From Verrucomicrobium spinosum DSM 4136 = JCM 18804 (GTDB lineage Bacteria; Verrucomicrobiota; Verrucomicrobiia; Verrucomicrobiales; Verrucomicrobiaceae): a DNA stretch of 64,000 bases. Shown in pieces: positions 16,301 to 25,631 of the stretch (its first letter is position 1; every line of letters starts with the position of its first letter). The stretch covers positions 6,543,105-6,607,104 of the forward strand of contig NZ_ABIZ01000001.1 in NCBI RefSeq assembly GCF_000172155.1. The letters are read 5' to 3'. The notes beneath the pieces were generated by a model. The model was not told where the DNA came from. It saw only the letters and a list, made by a program, of their open reading frames with translations, and did no database searches. The position numbers and the translations under genes are program-made.

Positions 16301-19300
16301 GGAGGTGTAGAACGACTTCTGGAAGGTGGCATCCTGGAAAGTCACCTGCACCGGCCGGTTGAGTGCATCGTAGTCTGTCGAGGTGTGCTTGCCGAGCGGA
16401 TCGGTCACCTCGATGGCATTGCCCACGTCATCGTAGTCCGTCGTCGTAATCGCCACCGCGCCCGGGCCATAACCTGTCCGCGTCTCGACCGCCCGGTAGA
16501 GGGCGTCGTAGGTGACACCGGTGACATATCCCCTGGGGTCTTCGCTGCGCGTGGGTTTGAAGGGCGTGGAGTCAAAGACGCTGCCACCGCTGTTGGCTCC
16601 GTACTGAAAGAGCGTGGTGGCGCTCATGGGGGCATGCTGCTCCTTGAGCCGTTGCAGCCCGTCATACACATAGGTGGTGACCTTGGCACGTGAGTCGGTG
16701 GAGGTCGTCACCGAGCCGACAGCGTTGTAGGCTTGCTGGGTGACCAGATCCGGGGCGTCAATCACGCCATTGCCGTTCATGTCACGAGCCTGCCTGATGA
16801 CGCGGTTCAAGCCATCGTACTCAAACAAGGTGGCATGGCCATTCTCGTCCTCCTCCCGGACCTTGTTGCCCCGGCTGTCGTAGGCGATTTCCTTTTCCGT
16901 GGCATCCGGGTTCTCCACCCCGATGAGCCGGTTGCGTTTGTCATAGTGGAACCACGTCGTATGCCCGCGTGGATTGGTCACCGATCGCTTGCTGCCATTG
17001 GGCAGGTAGGTGGTGGTCGTGGTCAGAGCCAGGCCGCTCGGGGCCACGATTTCCTGCGCCACCCGGCCTGCGCCATCAGGAACATACTCAGTAACAAGGT
17101 CTCCGGCCCACGCAGGATCTCCTGCCAGAGACTTCACGGTCTTTCGAGTGATGAATCCGGGGAACTGGCTGTCTCCATACTCGAAGGCGGTCTGCTGCAC
17201 CAGGGTGTTGGTGCTGGAATAAACGGACTCCTGGGTCCGCCGACCGAGGGCATCCGTATCATAGACCGTCCGCTGCCCCTCTTCATCCACCACCTGGGTC
17301 ATGATCCGGCGGCTGTCGTAGCTGAAGGACCTGGTTTTGCCCAGCGCATTGGTCTGGGAGGTAGGATCTTCATAGAACCCGTTCAACCCGGTGCTGAGCG
17401 GCAGAATCTGCCTGTACTTTACCGGGGCCGCCCAGGCATCACCAAAAGCAAAGGTCGTCGTATTGCCAGAAAGGTCCGTGCTGCTGTTCAGCGCCATACC
17501 TGCTTCCTCAGAAAACTGGAAGGTCTCCGTGCCGTAACCTTCGTGGGTCACAGCCATGGTCGTGAAATAGACAATCTTGGGGTCGCTGACGTCCTGGGAG
17601 GGGAAGTATTCCCGGAAGGTGTCCACCTCATGGACCACCCCATCGGACCACTGGTAGGTGCGGGCGTGGCCCTCCGCGTCGATCACGCGGGTTTTGCGCA
17701 AGCTGTCTGCCGTCAGCCGGGCTTTGCCCTGGGGGTCTCGTTCGATCTTGACCTTCGAAAAGTCCTCGAACTCGGTCAAACCTGCCCCGTCAGGCAAGGT
17801 GACCTTCTTCACCTGGCGCGGATGGCCTGTGGTGGCGTAATACCCGGCGAGCTCGGGGTTGTCGCTGTCCCACTTGAAATTGTATTTCCCTCGACCGGTG
17901 TTGGTCCCGTCATGGTTGTACCGGTACTCGAAGCCATACACCTTCCCATTGGGGTCCTGCACCGAGGCCAGGTCGCAGTGGATGTGCACTGTGCCTGGGT
18001 CAGTGATTTCCGGCAACCTTGGCGTAAGATCGGCCTCTTGCGCAAAGTCGTAGGTGAACTGCGTCTCCGCCCCATCAGGCGCAGTGATTTTTTGCAGGAG
18101 CCAGACATTCCTGGTGTTGTCATGAACGTAGCTGTACTGGGTCTTGTTCCAGTTGGGGTCCCAGATGGCTGTCACCAGGCCGTTGGCATTCTGCTGGATG
18201 AAGAGGGCCTGATCGGCGCGACCGTCCACACTGATGACCTTCGGCACCAGAGTCTCCAGGGTCTCATAGTCATAAGAGAGGGACTGCCCGAGCCGGTCGG
18301 TGACCGTGGCCAGGCGGTAGTAGGTGGTCTTCTCCTTCGCGCCATGACCCGCAAGCCGGTCCTGCGCCACTTCATGGAGGAGGCTGGTGGCTTCAAACCG
18401 CAGCACCGAACCAAACTTCTTCCTGAAGACGAGCCGATCGTCCTCAAACGCCAGACTGGCCAGGTAAGCCGCCTTTTCGTGCCGGCCGGTCGGCATCGGG
18501 AAGAACCGGGTGAACGAGACCGAGCCCACGGTTTCCTGGTAGATGGCAAACCGGAAGGTGGAGCCGTTTTCGTCGGTCACATAGGCATAGTTGGGCTCAG
18601 GGTTGGTGCTGGAGTTGTTCCCGGGACTTTCGACGATCCGCACTGCGGACACCAGGTTGCTGCCCCAGGCCGCGCCAAATGGGCGGTCCACTCGTTCATG
18701 CGGCCGCAGACCGCTGCGTGTCGTCCAGATCTCCGTTTGAAAATCCCGCCGGATTTCGAGGGGCAGTTCGGTTCCGGGCGTGGGCACATAGGCGTCCGTG
18801 GAACTGTAGCGCAGCCCGAGGGTCAGCGCGTCCACAAAGGTCTCCTCCGCCTGCTGGTCATCTTCACCGGCCGTTTGAGGCTTGCCATCCGGCAGCGGTC
18901 GGCCATTGAGCGCGATCTTGCGATATCTGGCACCGGCGGATTCATCCGTAGGAACACTCAGGCTACGGCGAGGCTGGAACTCAAAGGTAGCTTCCTCCGT
19001 GTTCAGAGTGGTGCCATCCGGGGCCTTGAAGGTGATTGAAAAATCAATGCGGTCTCCATCCACGGCATTTTCTCCGACGTAGACCCGAAAAGTCATGCCA
19101 TATTCCTCGTAAGTCATCACCTGACCACGGGAGAGTTTCACCCACTGCCCGCTCGCGCGGTGGTAAGCATGGATCTCGATGTCATCATCGCCGCTCCAGT
19201 TGACCACATGGCTGTAGCCGTCATACACCATTCTTTCCAAGTGGAAAATCAATGCCCCGTCCTCCCCTTTCCCGACTCTGACAGGGTGCTCCAATTCATC

Positions 19301-22300
19301 TTCATCAAGGCCGCCCCAGCCGCCGTTTCCAATTTCAAGGCGGGGCAGGAACCGCAGCTCAAAATGGCCATTTTTTGATTTCACAGTGCCGTCCAGCTCG
19401 TACTCGGGACTCTCCGACGCAGACGAGGAGTTGATGGTCCAGCTCCTTATGTTCTGAACAAAAGTGCGCTCCTCCTCGGGTTCTGCACTTTCTTCTTCAA
19501 CATACACCTCCATCCATTTGACCGTACGCCCTGAAGCGGGAAATGCCGAGAGTTTGTACTTAACTTTGCCTGCACCGTAATAACTGTGTTCTCTGTGCAG
19601 GTTGCGACCGCTAGTAAGTGACTGTTGATAATGCGCGTTGAAGAACTCCAAAATCAGTGGAATTCGGTCCCACTCCTGCGGATAGTCACCCAACAGATTG
19701 TGCGTATCAGAGATGAATGTGGCAACGGGATACTCATCACTTAATGTCGCCGTCCAGCTGCCAGAATCAAGATGGTAACTGCCTTGAAGCGTCGTCGGGT
19801 TGATCCTTTCAATGCTAAATTCCGTATATGGCACGTCATGACGTTGCCCCGCAGAATCCACACTGATACTCCTTCGGCCAGTCCAATTACCTGTATCCGG
19901 GTCAACGGTGGCCGAGTAGGAATCAGAGGAATAGTTGCCAAAGATGTCGTACTCGTAAGTCGATGTGGAACTCGAACCCTCGTAAGAAAGGTCGTAGTTT
20001 AAATCGTTAAATTCATCAATGAACAGATCCACCGAGATCGCCGAAGTGCCACTTTCGCTCACTCCCCACAAATCTCTGACCACGGAGATGTTCCAAGTCA
20101 CAGTTTCACGGAGGTAGTGCCTCGGCACCCAGCCCGAGTCCCCGTATGCATAGTCACGAATGCCAGGATTAATCGCAAAGGCGATCTTTTTCTTGGCATC
20201 GAGAGATCTCAACAGCGGGGGTTCATAAGCGGCCACAGACGACGGTTCTGTTGCAAAGGTCTGGCCATTCAACGAGACCACAGTGAATAGGCGGTAGTGA
20301 TATCGGGTATCGCCCTCCAGCCCCGTTTGGGCCACGCTCAGCGTCCCTGACCCCGAGACCAGTTGAACGAATTGCCATGGACCATCGCTCACCTTCCGCT
20401 CCAGGATGTATTGCAATCCAGGAACAACGGTGTTCCATTCGATGGTCAGTTTCGTGGGATCGAAACTTTCATCCCACTCCGTCATGCCGTTGAGCCGATC
20501 AGTAGACGTCAGGGTCAGCGTTGAGACCCGGGGATCCGTGGGATCCAGGTCCAAGTCGGGAGCATCGCCCCCCCCTCCAGCACTGGGCGCGGCATTGGGG
20601 TCCCCATATCCTCCGCCTCCTGCAAGGCCCGATGAAGTGTAGGCGGAGAATGACACCGTGACAGGCGGTTGACTGAGCACGCCAGCAATGATCCGATTGA
20701 GAGGGTTAGTTCCAGGCAGGAAAACCGCCTGGGCCACGCCCTGCCCATCCGTCGTGGTCGAATAAATGGCCGGAATCCCCGACGCCCCCAGCACCGACCC
20801 ATTGCCATCTCCCACCGCGTAGCGTACGGGAGCCCCGGCAATGGGCACCCCGGCTGCCGTGGTCACCTTGATGACCAGCGGGGCAGCCAGGGCGCCCCCC
20901 ACCCCTCCGGTCTGGTTGTTTCCACTTACCAACAACACTCTCGGGGTGTCGCCATTGAAAAAGTCCCTCGGGGATGTACCTTGAAGGTATTCGTCGAGAT
21001 TGGATCTCTGATCTTCGTCCTCATCCCCCCCGCCATTGTGGACGAGGTCTCCAAAATGCTGCAGCTCCCATGCGTCGGCCAGACCATCGCGGTCCGTGTC
21101 TGCCAACACTTGTAAGGTCACCGCCTGGGAATCTCCCGGCGTACCCAGATCATCATAAGCGCGAGCCGTGAGCTGGAATGTGCCGACGGGCAGGTTGCTC
21201 CAGTTCAACTGGTAGGGGGCGGTGCTGTCCTCGCCCACCTTGGTCGTACCGGCATAAAACTCCACCCTCGTGATGATACCGCTCTCGTCCTCCGCTTCCG
21301 CCTTGAGAGCCAGCGTCTGCCATTGCAGTGCCACCGTGGGAGCGACCGGCTCGACCAGCACTACCGATGGCGCCCCGGGATTCACCCGCATGGTCACCGC
21401 CACTTCAATGGGATCCTGATCCGGATGTGTGTGCCCCACAGTCAAGGCCCCCTCCATCAGACCAGAAGCAAGGCCGATAGCCCTGAACACCCCTTGTAAA
21501 TCCATTCCTTGACCAGCCGCCAGCGTGCCAGACAAAGGCCCGATTTCAAACCAATACCCTCCTGGGGCAAACCGTATCGCCAGTTCATTCTTCAAATAGG
21601 GGGTATCGTGCACCACTGTAATCCCAGCGTCCTGAAGACTGTTTTGAACGCCCACCGTTGCACTGTCCAACGTGCCGGAGAGAGTCTTGTAGAAGTACTC
21701 GATCGTTCCATCCTCGTGCAACACGATCTGGAATGTCAGCGTACCGCTGCCACCCGGACGTTCGACCTCCTCGAACTGGATAATGCACTTGTCTCCTTGA
21801 TCCAGAAAATAGATATCCCCACCCGTTCCGGGATTAAGGTCATCGAAAAACCCGGCAATAAGGTTTCCTGGAGCCTCGACCCCTGGCAGAGCCGTGTTTT
21901 GATACATCGAGCTGCCGTCTCCGAGCGTGACATAACCGTTGGAACTCACATGAATTTCAGCATAGGACGTTCCGTAAAATGGGAACTGAAACGACAAAGT
22001 CACCAATTCGCTTGCGTCGTCAGAGTCGGACACGCCAGCCAGCAGAGTTCCGGTGGAACTGATTTCTGTCCAAGTGTAAGTCGGGCCCACAGGCATGTCG
22101 GAATCGGCCCATCGGTAGGAGTCCCCCACCCCTTGCAATTCTGCATTCTCGACCGAGAGGGTATAATCCACCGCTTGACTGCTATGGTTGACTAGTCGCA
22201 AGGTGTGGGATGCCTCGGTGCCTGCTGGCACCGTAGCAGCGAATGGTGTGGGTGCCAGGGTCAATGGAGTGCTGGAGACCTGAAACGTGACCGGGGCCGC

Positions 22301-25219
22301 CGATCCCGTCACCACCGACACACTGCCAAAGGGCGGCGGACTTGGCGCCTGCTGGAAGAACACCTGGGCGTTGCCGGAGGAGTCGGTCAACACCAGAAGA
22401 GAATCTGACAAGGCTGGTGTTCCCTGGTTGGCGGATGCCAACTTCCCTCCGCCGACTCCCGCGGCAAATGTCACCGGAGCATTCACCAGCGGAGAACTGT
22501 CTGTAGAATTCACCAAGTGAACTACCAGAGGGTTGGGGGCAAACTGAAGAGCCGGAGCATATTGCAAGTTTCCAGAGTGAACAGTCAGCAGCGGCACCAC
22601 CGTGACGCCATTTTGTTCAAAGTAGTCAGCAGGGTCACTGTTTGAGGCGTACTCCTGAGAGTTCGTGTAACCATCCTTGTCATAGTCGCCTGAGTCGATG
22701 GCACTCAGGCTCCCAAAGTGTTGCATCTCCCACCAGTCGGGGAGTCCATCCCCATCTTCGTCCTCATCTCCGTCCTCGATGCCATCCCCATCAGAGTCGG
22801 CGACCAGCGGATGGGTCCCAAACTGATACTCCTGAAGGTTGGTCAGGCCGTCTTGATCGAGATCACTCTGGGCATCATGGCTGCCGCGCAGCTTCAGCCC
22901 CCCGCTGGGGTATCGCCAGGCTCCGTAGTTGTGTTCCCATGCGTCCGGCATCCCGTCGCCGTCGAGATCTCCGGCGTTCACCCGGACAAAGCGAGGATTG
23001 CTCCCGCCGTGTGCGGTTTCCGCCCAGTCCGGAATGCCGTCGCCGTCGTTGTCAGTCACCGGAGGGGTGCTGTATGGGTACAACATTTCAGCCATCAGCA
23101 CCTGCAAGTCCCCAAACCCGCCTTTGTTGAAAGTATCAGGGTCGAGGGGAGACAGCGCCAGATGTGCCTCCTCATAGTTGAGGACGCCGTCGTTGTCCGC
23201 ATCCTCCACGGCATCCGCCGGATCATTTTTGTCCAGCAGGAAATAGTCCTCAAAGACATCGGTCATGCCGTCGTTGTCAGCGTCATAGAGGGAGAGGTCC
23301 GCCTTGAGGCCAATCCCTGACTGATACTGGGCCAGGTTGTTCATCAGGTTGCCGTCCAGGTCGCCTGTCGCATCGGCGGGATCATTGGGGTTCAATCCGT
23401 AGTGGGTCTCAATGAGGTCGGGAATCCCGTCACCGTCCGTGTCCGTCTGGTCCACCAGCTCAAAGTCGGTGTAGAGGTTCCCATGGCCCTGCTGCTGGCT
23501 CAGGGAGTGGGCGTTGTTCGGGTTGGTGTGGTAGATGAGCAACTCCTCATAGTCGGTGAGTCCGTCATTGTCCCCGTCAACCGTCCAGTCGCTGGTGTCG
23601 TATTGCAGTTCCTGGCGGAGGGTCAACCCGTCGCGGTCGCCATCGTATTCATACGGAGAGATGTCGCTCCAGTTGGGGGCGTGGTCGTTGTCATAGTCCT
23701 CCAAGACGTACTCGTACCAGGCAATGCCGTTGATGCTGCTGTAGTTAGTCCAGTCAGCGGGGAAGGGATCACGGCTATTGACAATGCGGTCCCCGTCGGC
23801 GTCGCCCAGGACGGCACCGTGCCAGGCGGTGTTGTTGACGCTACTGTAGTTGGTCGCGTCCGAGGGGAATGGGTCGATCCAGTTGGCCGCGCCATCTCCA
23901 TCGACATCCCCAAGCACATCAGCATACCAGGAAATACCGTTGTGTTCACTGAAGTTGGTCGCGTCCCAGGGGAACGGGTCTGTCCAGTTTACAAACCCAT
24001 CCCCGTCATCGTCATCGAACAAGGTGTCATACCAGATCGCACCGTTGACGGTGCTGCGATTGACCGGATCCGCCGGGTAGGGATCCCGCCAGTTGTCGAC
24101 CCCGTCGGCATCCGCATCATCCAATACCTGTCCGTTCCAGTGGGTGTTATTGACACTGCTGTAGTTGGTCGCATCCGAAGGAAACGGATCCTCCCCGTTG
24201 AGGAAGCCATCCGCATCTGGATCTGACAGCACATCTCCATACCAAGCGACACCGTTGGCCGTACTGTAGTTGGTCGGGTCGGTAGGGAAAGGGTCCTGCC
24301 CATTCGGGATGCCATCGCCATCGGAGTCGCCAGTAGGAAATGGTTCCGGATCCTGCCAGTTGGCAATGCCATCCCCATCCGCATCCCACAGCACCTCTCC
24401 ATACCAATTGAAGCCGTTGATGCCACTGTAATTCACAGGATCCGAAGGAAAGGGATCCTCGATATCAAAGAGGCCATCGCCATCAGAGTCATTCCCGGTC
24501 GCAGGCGGATAGGGGTCATAATCCTGCCAGTTCACAGTGCCGTCAGCATCCGCATCCCCCTGTACGTCCCCATACCAGTAGATGAAGTTGATCGTACTGT
24601 AGTTGCTCGCGTCCCCCGGAAAAGGATCATCGAGGTCAGGAATCCCGTCGTAGTCGCTGTCCGCATTGTTGGTGGGGTCTGTGGGAAAGAGATCAAAGGG
24701 ATTTTTCAACCCATCTCCATCGTAGTCAGAGTAGCTGGCTCCGGGGAAGGCGGGAAGCTGGCCATTGGGGTAGGCAACCCAATAGTTGTTGTAGTATTCA
24801 TCGTAGTCGCTGACGTAGTCGCCATCGCTGTCCCAGTTGGTGGGCGAAAGCGAGGGGGACACCGGCCCACCGATATGCAACTCGTCACCATCGCTTAATC
24901 CGTCAAAGTCAGTGTCATAGACATAGGGGTTGGATCCCGCCACGGCCTCTTCATCGTTGGTGGCCCCATCTGCATCCGCATCCTGGCCCGCCCCGTTCAT
25001 GGCTACAAGGGTGGAAGCTGCATGGGTCACAGGATCGGTCCACGTGTCGTTGAGCCCATCGGAGTCCGAGTCAGTCCACTGCGACATCAGGGGTTGCCCC
25101 GCTCCCATCTGAAGCGCGAACCAAGCCATGAACAGGCCCCCGCGCACCAGTCTGGTCCGCAAGGCTGGGACGTAAAACAAGCTCTGCCGGGACGCGATAA
25201 TGCGGGAGGGGTTGTTCAT
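13364..25219 (-). CDS. Giant secreted RHS/YD-repeat protein with TSP3-like stalk and HNH-like toxin tip
   Basis: 3951 residues. Residues 1-45 hold a basic region and hydrophobic segment (signal peptide). Residues about 45-870 are Asp-rich calcium-binding TSP3/dockerin-like repeats (D-x-D-x-D-G), including eight units of a 35-residue repeat near 190-510. Next come Big1-like modules (about 880-990, 1430-1520), an Ig-like domain (about 1280-1360), an FN3-like module (about 1580-1630) and a region of unknown fold (about 1670-2100). The RHS shell and dozens of YD repeats span about 2120-3687, ending LYAYVRQNP, then SFDPEGL. The tip has DTDHHIVPLN (about 3700) and PHGAAAHREYDRR (about 3740), suggestive of an HNH/AHH-type nuclease. 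The immunity gene follows. No VgrG, PAAR or type VI genes are nearby, so delivery is probably Sec-dependent and contact-based. Confidence 0.9.
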   Translation of the reverse strand: MNNPSRIIASRQSLFYVPALRTRLVRGGLFMAWFALQMGAGQPLMSQWTDSDSDGLNDTWTDPVTHAASTLVAMNGAGQDADADGATNDEEAVAGSNPYVYDTDFDGLSDGDELHIGGPVSPSLSPTNWDSDGDYVSDYDEYYNNYWVAYPNGQLPAFPGASYSDYDGDGLKNPFDLFPTDPTNNADSDYDGIPDLDDPFPGDASNYSTINFIYWYGDVQGDADADGTVNWQDYDPYPPATGNDSDGDGLFDIEDPFPSDPVNYSGINGFNWYGEVLWDADGDGIANWQDPEPFPTGDSDGDGIPNGQDPFPTDPTNYSTANGVAWYGDVLSDPDADGFLNGEDPFPSDATNYSSVNNTHWNGQVLDDADADGVDNWRDPYPADPVNRSTVNGAIWYDTLFDDDDGDGFVNWTDPFPWDATNFSEHNGISWYADVLGDVDGDGAANWIDPFPSDATNYSSVNNTAWHGAVLGDADGDRIVNSRDPFPADWTNYSSINGIAWYEYVLEDYDNDHAPNWSDISPYEYDGDRDGLTLRQELQYDTSDWTVDGDNDGLTDYEELLIYHTNPNNAHSLSQQQGHGNLYTDFELVDQTDTDGDGIPDLIETHYGLNPNDPADATGDLDGNLMNNLAQYQSGIGLKADLSLYDADNDGMTDVFEDYFLLDKNDPADAVEDADNDGVLNYEEAHLALSPLDPDTFNKGGFGDLQVLMAEMLYPYSTPPVTDNDGDGIPDWAETAHGGSNPRFVRVNAGDLDGDGMPDAWEHNYGAWRYPSGGLKLRGSHDAQSDLDQDGLTNLQEYQFGTHPLVADSDGDGIEDGDEDEDGDGLPDWWEMQHFGSLSAIDSGDYDKDGYTNSQEYASNSDPADYFEQNGVTVVPLLTVHSGNLQYAPALQFAPNPLVVHLVNSTDSSPLVNAPVTFAAGVGGGKLASANQGTPALSDSLLVLTDSSGNAQVFFQQAPSPPPFGSVSVVTGSAAPVTFQVSSTPLTLAPTPFAATVPAGTEASHTLRLVNHSSQAVDYTLSVENAELQGVGDSYRWADSDMPVGPTYTWTEISSTGTLLAGVSDSDDASELVTLSFQFPFYGTSYAEIHVSSNGYVTLGDGSSMYQNTALPGVEAPGNLIAGFFDDLNPGTGGDIYFLDQGDKCIIQFEEVERPGGSGTLTFQIVLHEDGTIEYFYKTLSGTLDSATVGVQNSLQDAGITVVHDTPYLKNELAIRFAPGGYWFEIGPLSGTLAAGQGMDLQGVFRAIGLASGLMEGALTVGHTHPDQDPIEVAVTMRVNPGAPSVVLVEPVAPTVALQWQTLALKAEAEDESGIITRVEFYAGTTKVGEDSTAPYQLNWSNLPVGTFQLTARAYDDLGTPGDSQAVTLQVLADTDRDGLADAWELQHFGDLVHNGGGDEDEDQRSNLDEYLQGTSPRDFFNGDTPRVLLVSGNNQTGGVGGALAAPLVIKVTTAAGVPIAGAPVRYAVGDGNGSVLGASGIPAIYSTTTDGQGVAQAVFLPGTNPLNRIIAGVLSQPPVTVSFSAYTSSGLAGGGGYGDPNAAPSAGGGGDAPDLDLDPTDPRVSTLTLTSTDRLNGMTEWDESFDPTKLTIEWNTVVPGLQYILERKVSDGPWQFVQLVSGSGTLSVAQTGLEGDTRYHYRLFTVVSLNGQTFATEPSSVAAYEPPLLRSLDAKKKIAFAINPGIRDYAYGDSGWVPRHYLRETVTWNISVVRDLWGVSESGTSAISVDLFIDEFNDLNYDLSYEGSSSTSTYEYDIFGNYSSDSYSATVDPDTGNWTGRRSISVDSAGQRHDVPYTEFSIERINPTTLQGSYHLDSGSWTATLSDEYPVATFISDTHNLLGDYPQEWDRIPLILEFFNAHYQQSLTSGRNLHREHSYYGAGKVKYKLSAFPASGRTVKWMEVYVEEESAEPEEERTFVQNIRSWTINSSSASESPEYELDGTVKSKNGHFELRFLPRLEIGNGGWGGLDEDELEHPVRVGKGEDGALIFHLERMVYDGYSHVVNWSGDDDIEIHAYHRASGQWVKLSRGQVMTYEEYGMTFRVYVGENAVDGDRIDFSITFKAPDGTTLNTEEATFEFQPRRSLSVPTDESAGARYRKIALNGRPLPDGKPQTAGEDDQQAEETFVDALTLGLRYSSTDAYVPTPGTELPLEIRRDFQTEIWTTRSGLRPHERVDRPFGAAWGSNLVSAVRIVESPGNNSSTNPEPNYAYVTDENGSTFRFAIYQETVGSVSFTRFFPMPTGRHEKAAYLASLAFEDDRLVFRKKFGSVLRFEATSLLHEVAQDRLAGHGAKEKTTYYRLATVTDRLGQSLSYDYETLETLVPKVISVDGRADQALFIQQNANGLVTAIWDPNWNKTQYSYVHDNTRNVWLLQKITAPDGAETQFTYDFAQEADLTPRLPEITDPGTVHIHCDLASVQDPNGKVYGFEYRYNHDGTNTGRGKYNFKWDSDNPELAGYYATTGHPRQVKKVTLPDGAGLTEFEDFSKVKIERDPQGKARLTADSLRKTRVIDAEGHARTYQWSDGVVHEVDTFREYFPSQDVSDPKIVYFTTMAVTHEGYGTETFQFSEEAGMALNSSTDLSGNTTTFAFGDAWAAPVKYRQILPLSTGLNGFYEDPTSQTNALGKTRSFSYDSRRIMTQVVDEEGQRTVYDTDALGRRTQESVYSSTNTLVQQTAFEYGDSQFPGFITRKTVKSLAGDPAWAGDLVTEYVPDGAGRVAQEIVAPSGLALTTTTTYLPNGSKRSVTNPRGHTTWFHYDKRNRLIGVENPDATEKEIAYDSRGNKVREEDENGHATLFEYDGLNRVIRQARDMNGNGVIDAPDLVTQQAYNAVGSVTTSTDSRAKVTTYVYDGLQRLKEQHAPMSATTLFQYGANSGGSVFDSTPFKPTRSEDPRGYVTGVTYDALYRAVETRTGYGPGAVAITTTDYDDVGNAIEVTDPLGKHTSTDYDALNRPVQVTFQDATFQKSFYTSTGLKWKVQDELGRVTLTESDRAARPVKVTQPAVFNTLTGLTESPVTLTEYDDAGNVSATINALGKRWEFEYDNRNRKVSEEHPEVWDAETAAFIHPTIVTDYDDVGNVVQIVDARGHATDTTHDEANRVETITSPLVTKPDGATARPVTVTTYDKSGHVLTVTDANGKVTTNTYDDLGRLETTTDAEGMVVTNEYDKVGNRTAVVDGKNQRTEFEYDGLNRNTVIRDALDRETVFVYNDVNKTARVDAMGQRTEYGYDDRHRLETVMYVGRTADNRSYDYDAAGNLLGVTEPGKVGKADVAYTYDSLNRPLSETSGGVTHQYRYDLAGNRTRVTYGGTAREIVSTYDALNRLATMTENGRTTSYAYNAVGAVSIRTLPNGDATTTLYDALNRATQIQGMTAASGLLYTQTMKHDLVGNVAQVSEVYPSGLANRTVVNTYDDVYRLVTESTTTAGSGTVSVTYGYDDANNRSQKIVTGGPTPGTTDYSYNSINQLTGWTDGANTISYTYDLNGNRATRTQGANSDALAWDCENRLVSFDKNTGDGQGLYSFVYDYRTRRIETVKDAAPETKFVFSGGTSVQELDGGVLSSELVRGSDIGGGVGGLLYSLRSGTPSYTHYNARGDVVAKTDGAGALTYQVAYEAWGEIKAESGSTQDRQKSNSKDRDVPGYANEGFRYRDLETGAFLSKDPAGFVDGPNLYAYVRQNPWTSFDPEGLRQSKRNVPWSDTDHHIVPLNRADANDFDDELQRSLNKKTVATAEPHGAAAHREYDRRVQKVIEEYQDHLAKDGVSLSAKMTTEEAAKHADELVSRIKNSNDGYISGYLKRVGHFNQGQLKAWGWGYRFAEAKGTKHLARFVRQNEASINRVFKGSGGKILGVVPFGIQALAAIGAHGDAVGNRTAMHKILTEQEGMTQDQADSVIQKVIRAEERMITTQIEHTGYPDLSPDQERALFNMHSDPQGVLNGTNATAKYYAPPDQS
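23763..24287 (-). repeat. Five perfect-length 105-bp (35-codon) tandem repeats inside the RHS gene
   Basis: Five consecutive units of exactly 35 residues share the frame P-x-D-x-x-N-x-S-x-x-N-(G/N)-x-x-W ... D-x-D-x-D-G-x-x-N-x-x-D-P-(F/Y). Three less regular units flank them (two upstream, one downstream). Each unit carries one D-x-D-x-D-G-type calcium loop. The aromatic and NYS positions are conserved while linker residues vary, so the units are diverged rather than freshly amplified. Confidence 0.85.
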
Positions 25220-25631
25220 AGGGGCTCACCATCTCGTCCAGCAACTTCCCCGCCAATCCTCACTCACCTTTTGGATAGTCAGGAAACATCATCTGTGAAT
25301 GGCACTTGGCAAAGTGACGCATTCCATATCTTTGAGCGCCTCATTCATTGGATCACCTATTGGGTTCGATGTATCAATGTTCGCTCTATCTTCAATCTCT
25401 TTCTTCCACGGCGTTCTCTGCATCCTCTCTGGCAGTGCCTCTCCTGCCGCAACTCCACGCTCAGCCACTCCAGATCCGAGACCGAGGCCCTATGCCTGCG
25501 CCAGCCAGGCACTTTTCCGGATGACCGCCAAGGTGACCTCCAGATGGCCTTTCTATTTAGACCATCAACACCCCTGGTTTGATGCGTGACACTTTACCAG
25601 CCAAAGAATTATGCACCGCTTCCGCAAGGCC
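25220..25631. other. Intergenic region between RHS gene and esterase gene
   Basis: 412 bp with no convincing gene. It must contain the promoter of the giant RHS gene (minus strand) near its left side and the end of the esterase transcript at its right side. I see no clear -35/-10 pair, no strong terminator hairpin and no repeat shared with the rest of the window. Confidence 0.5.

Noticed and set aside
15062..19039. Very long open frames on the plus strand opposite the RHS gene (543 and 768 codons)
   Set aside because: They are antisense shadows of the GC-rich, repetitive YD-repeat coding sequence. They lack start signals and family motifs, whereas the minus-strand frame has clear RHS repeats.
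13364..25219. Type VI secretion-linked RHS effector
   Set aside because: No PAAR domain at the N-terminus and no VgrG, Hcp or chaperone genes nearby. A Sec signal peptide and calcium-repeat stalk point to another route.
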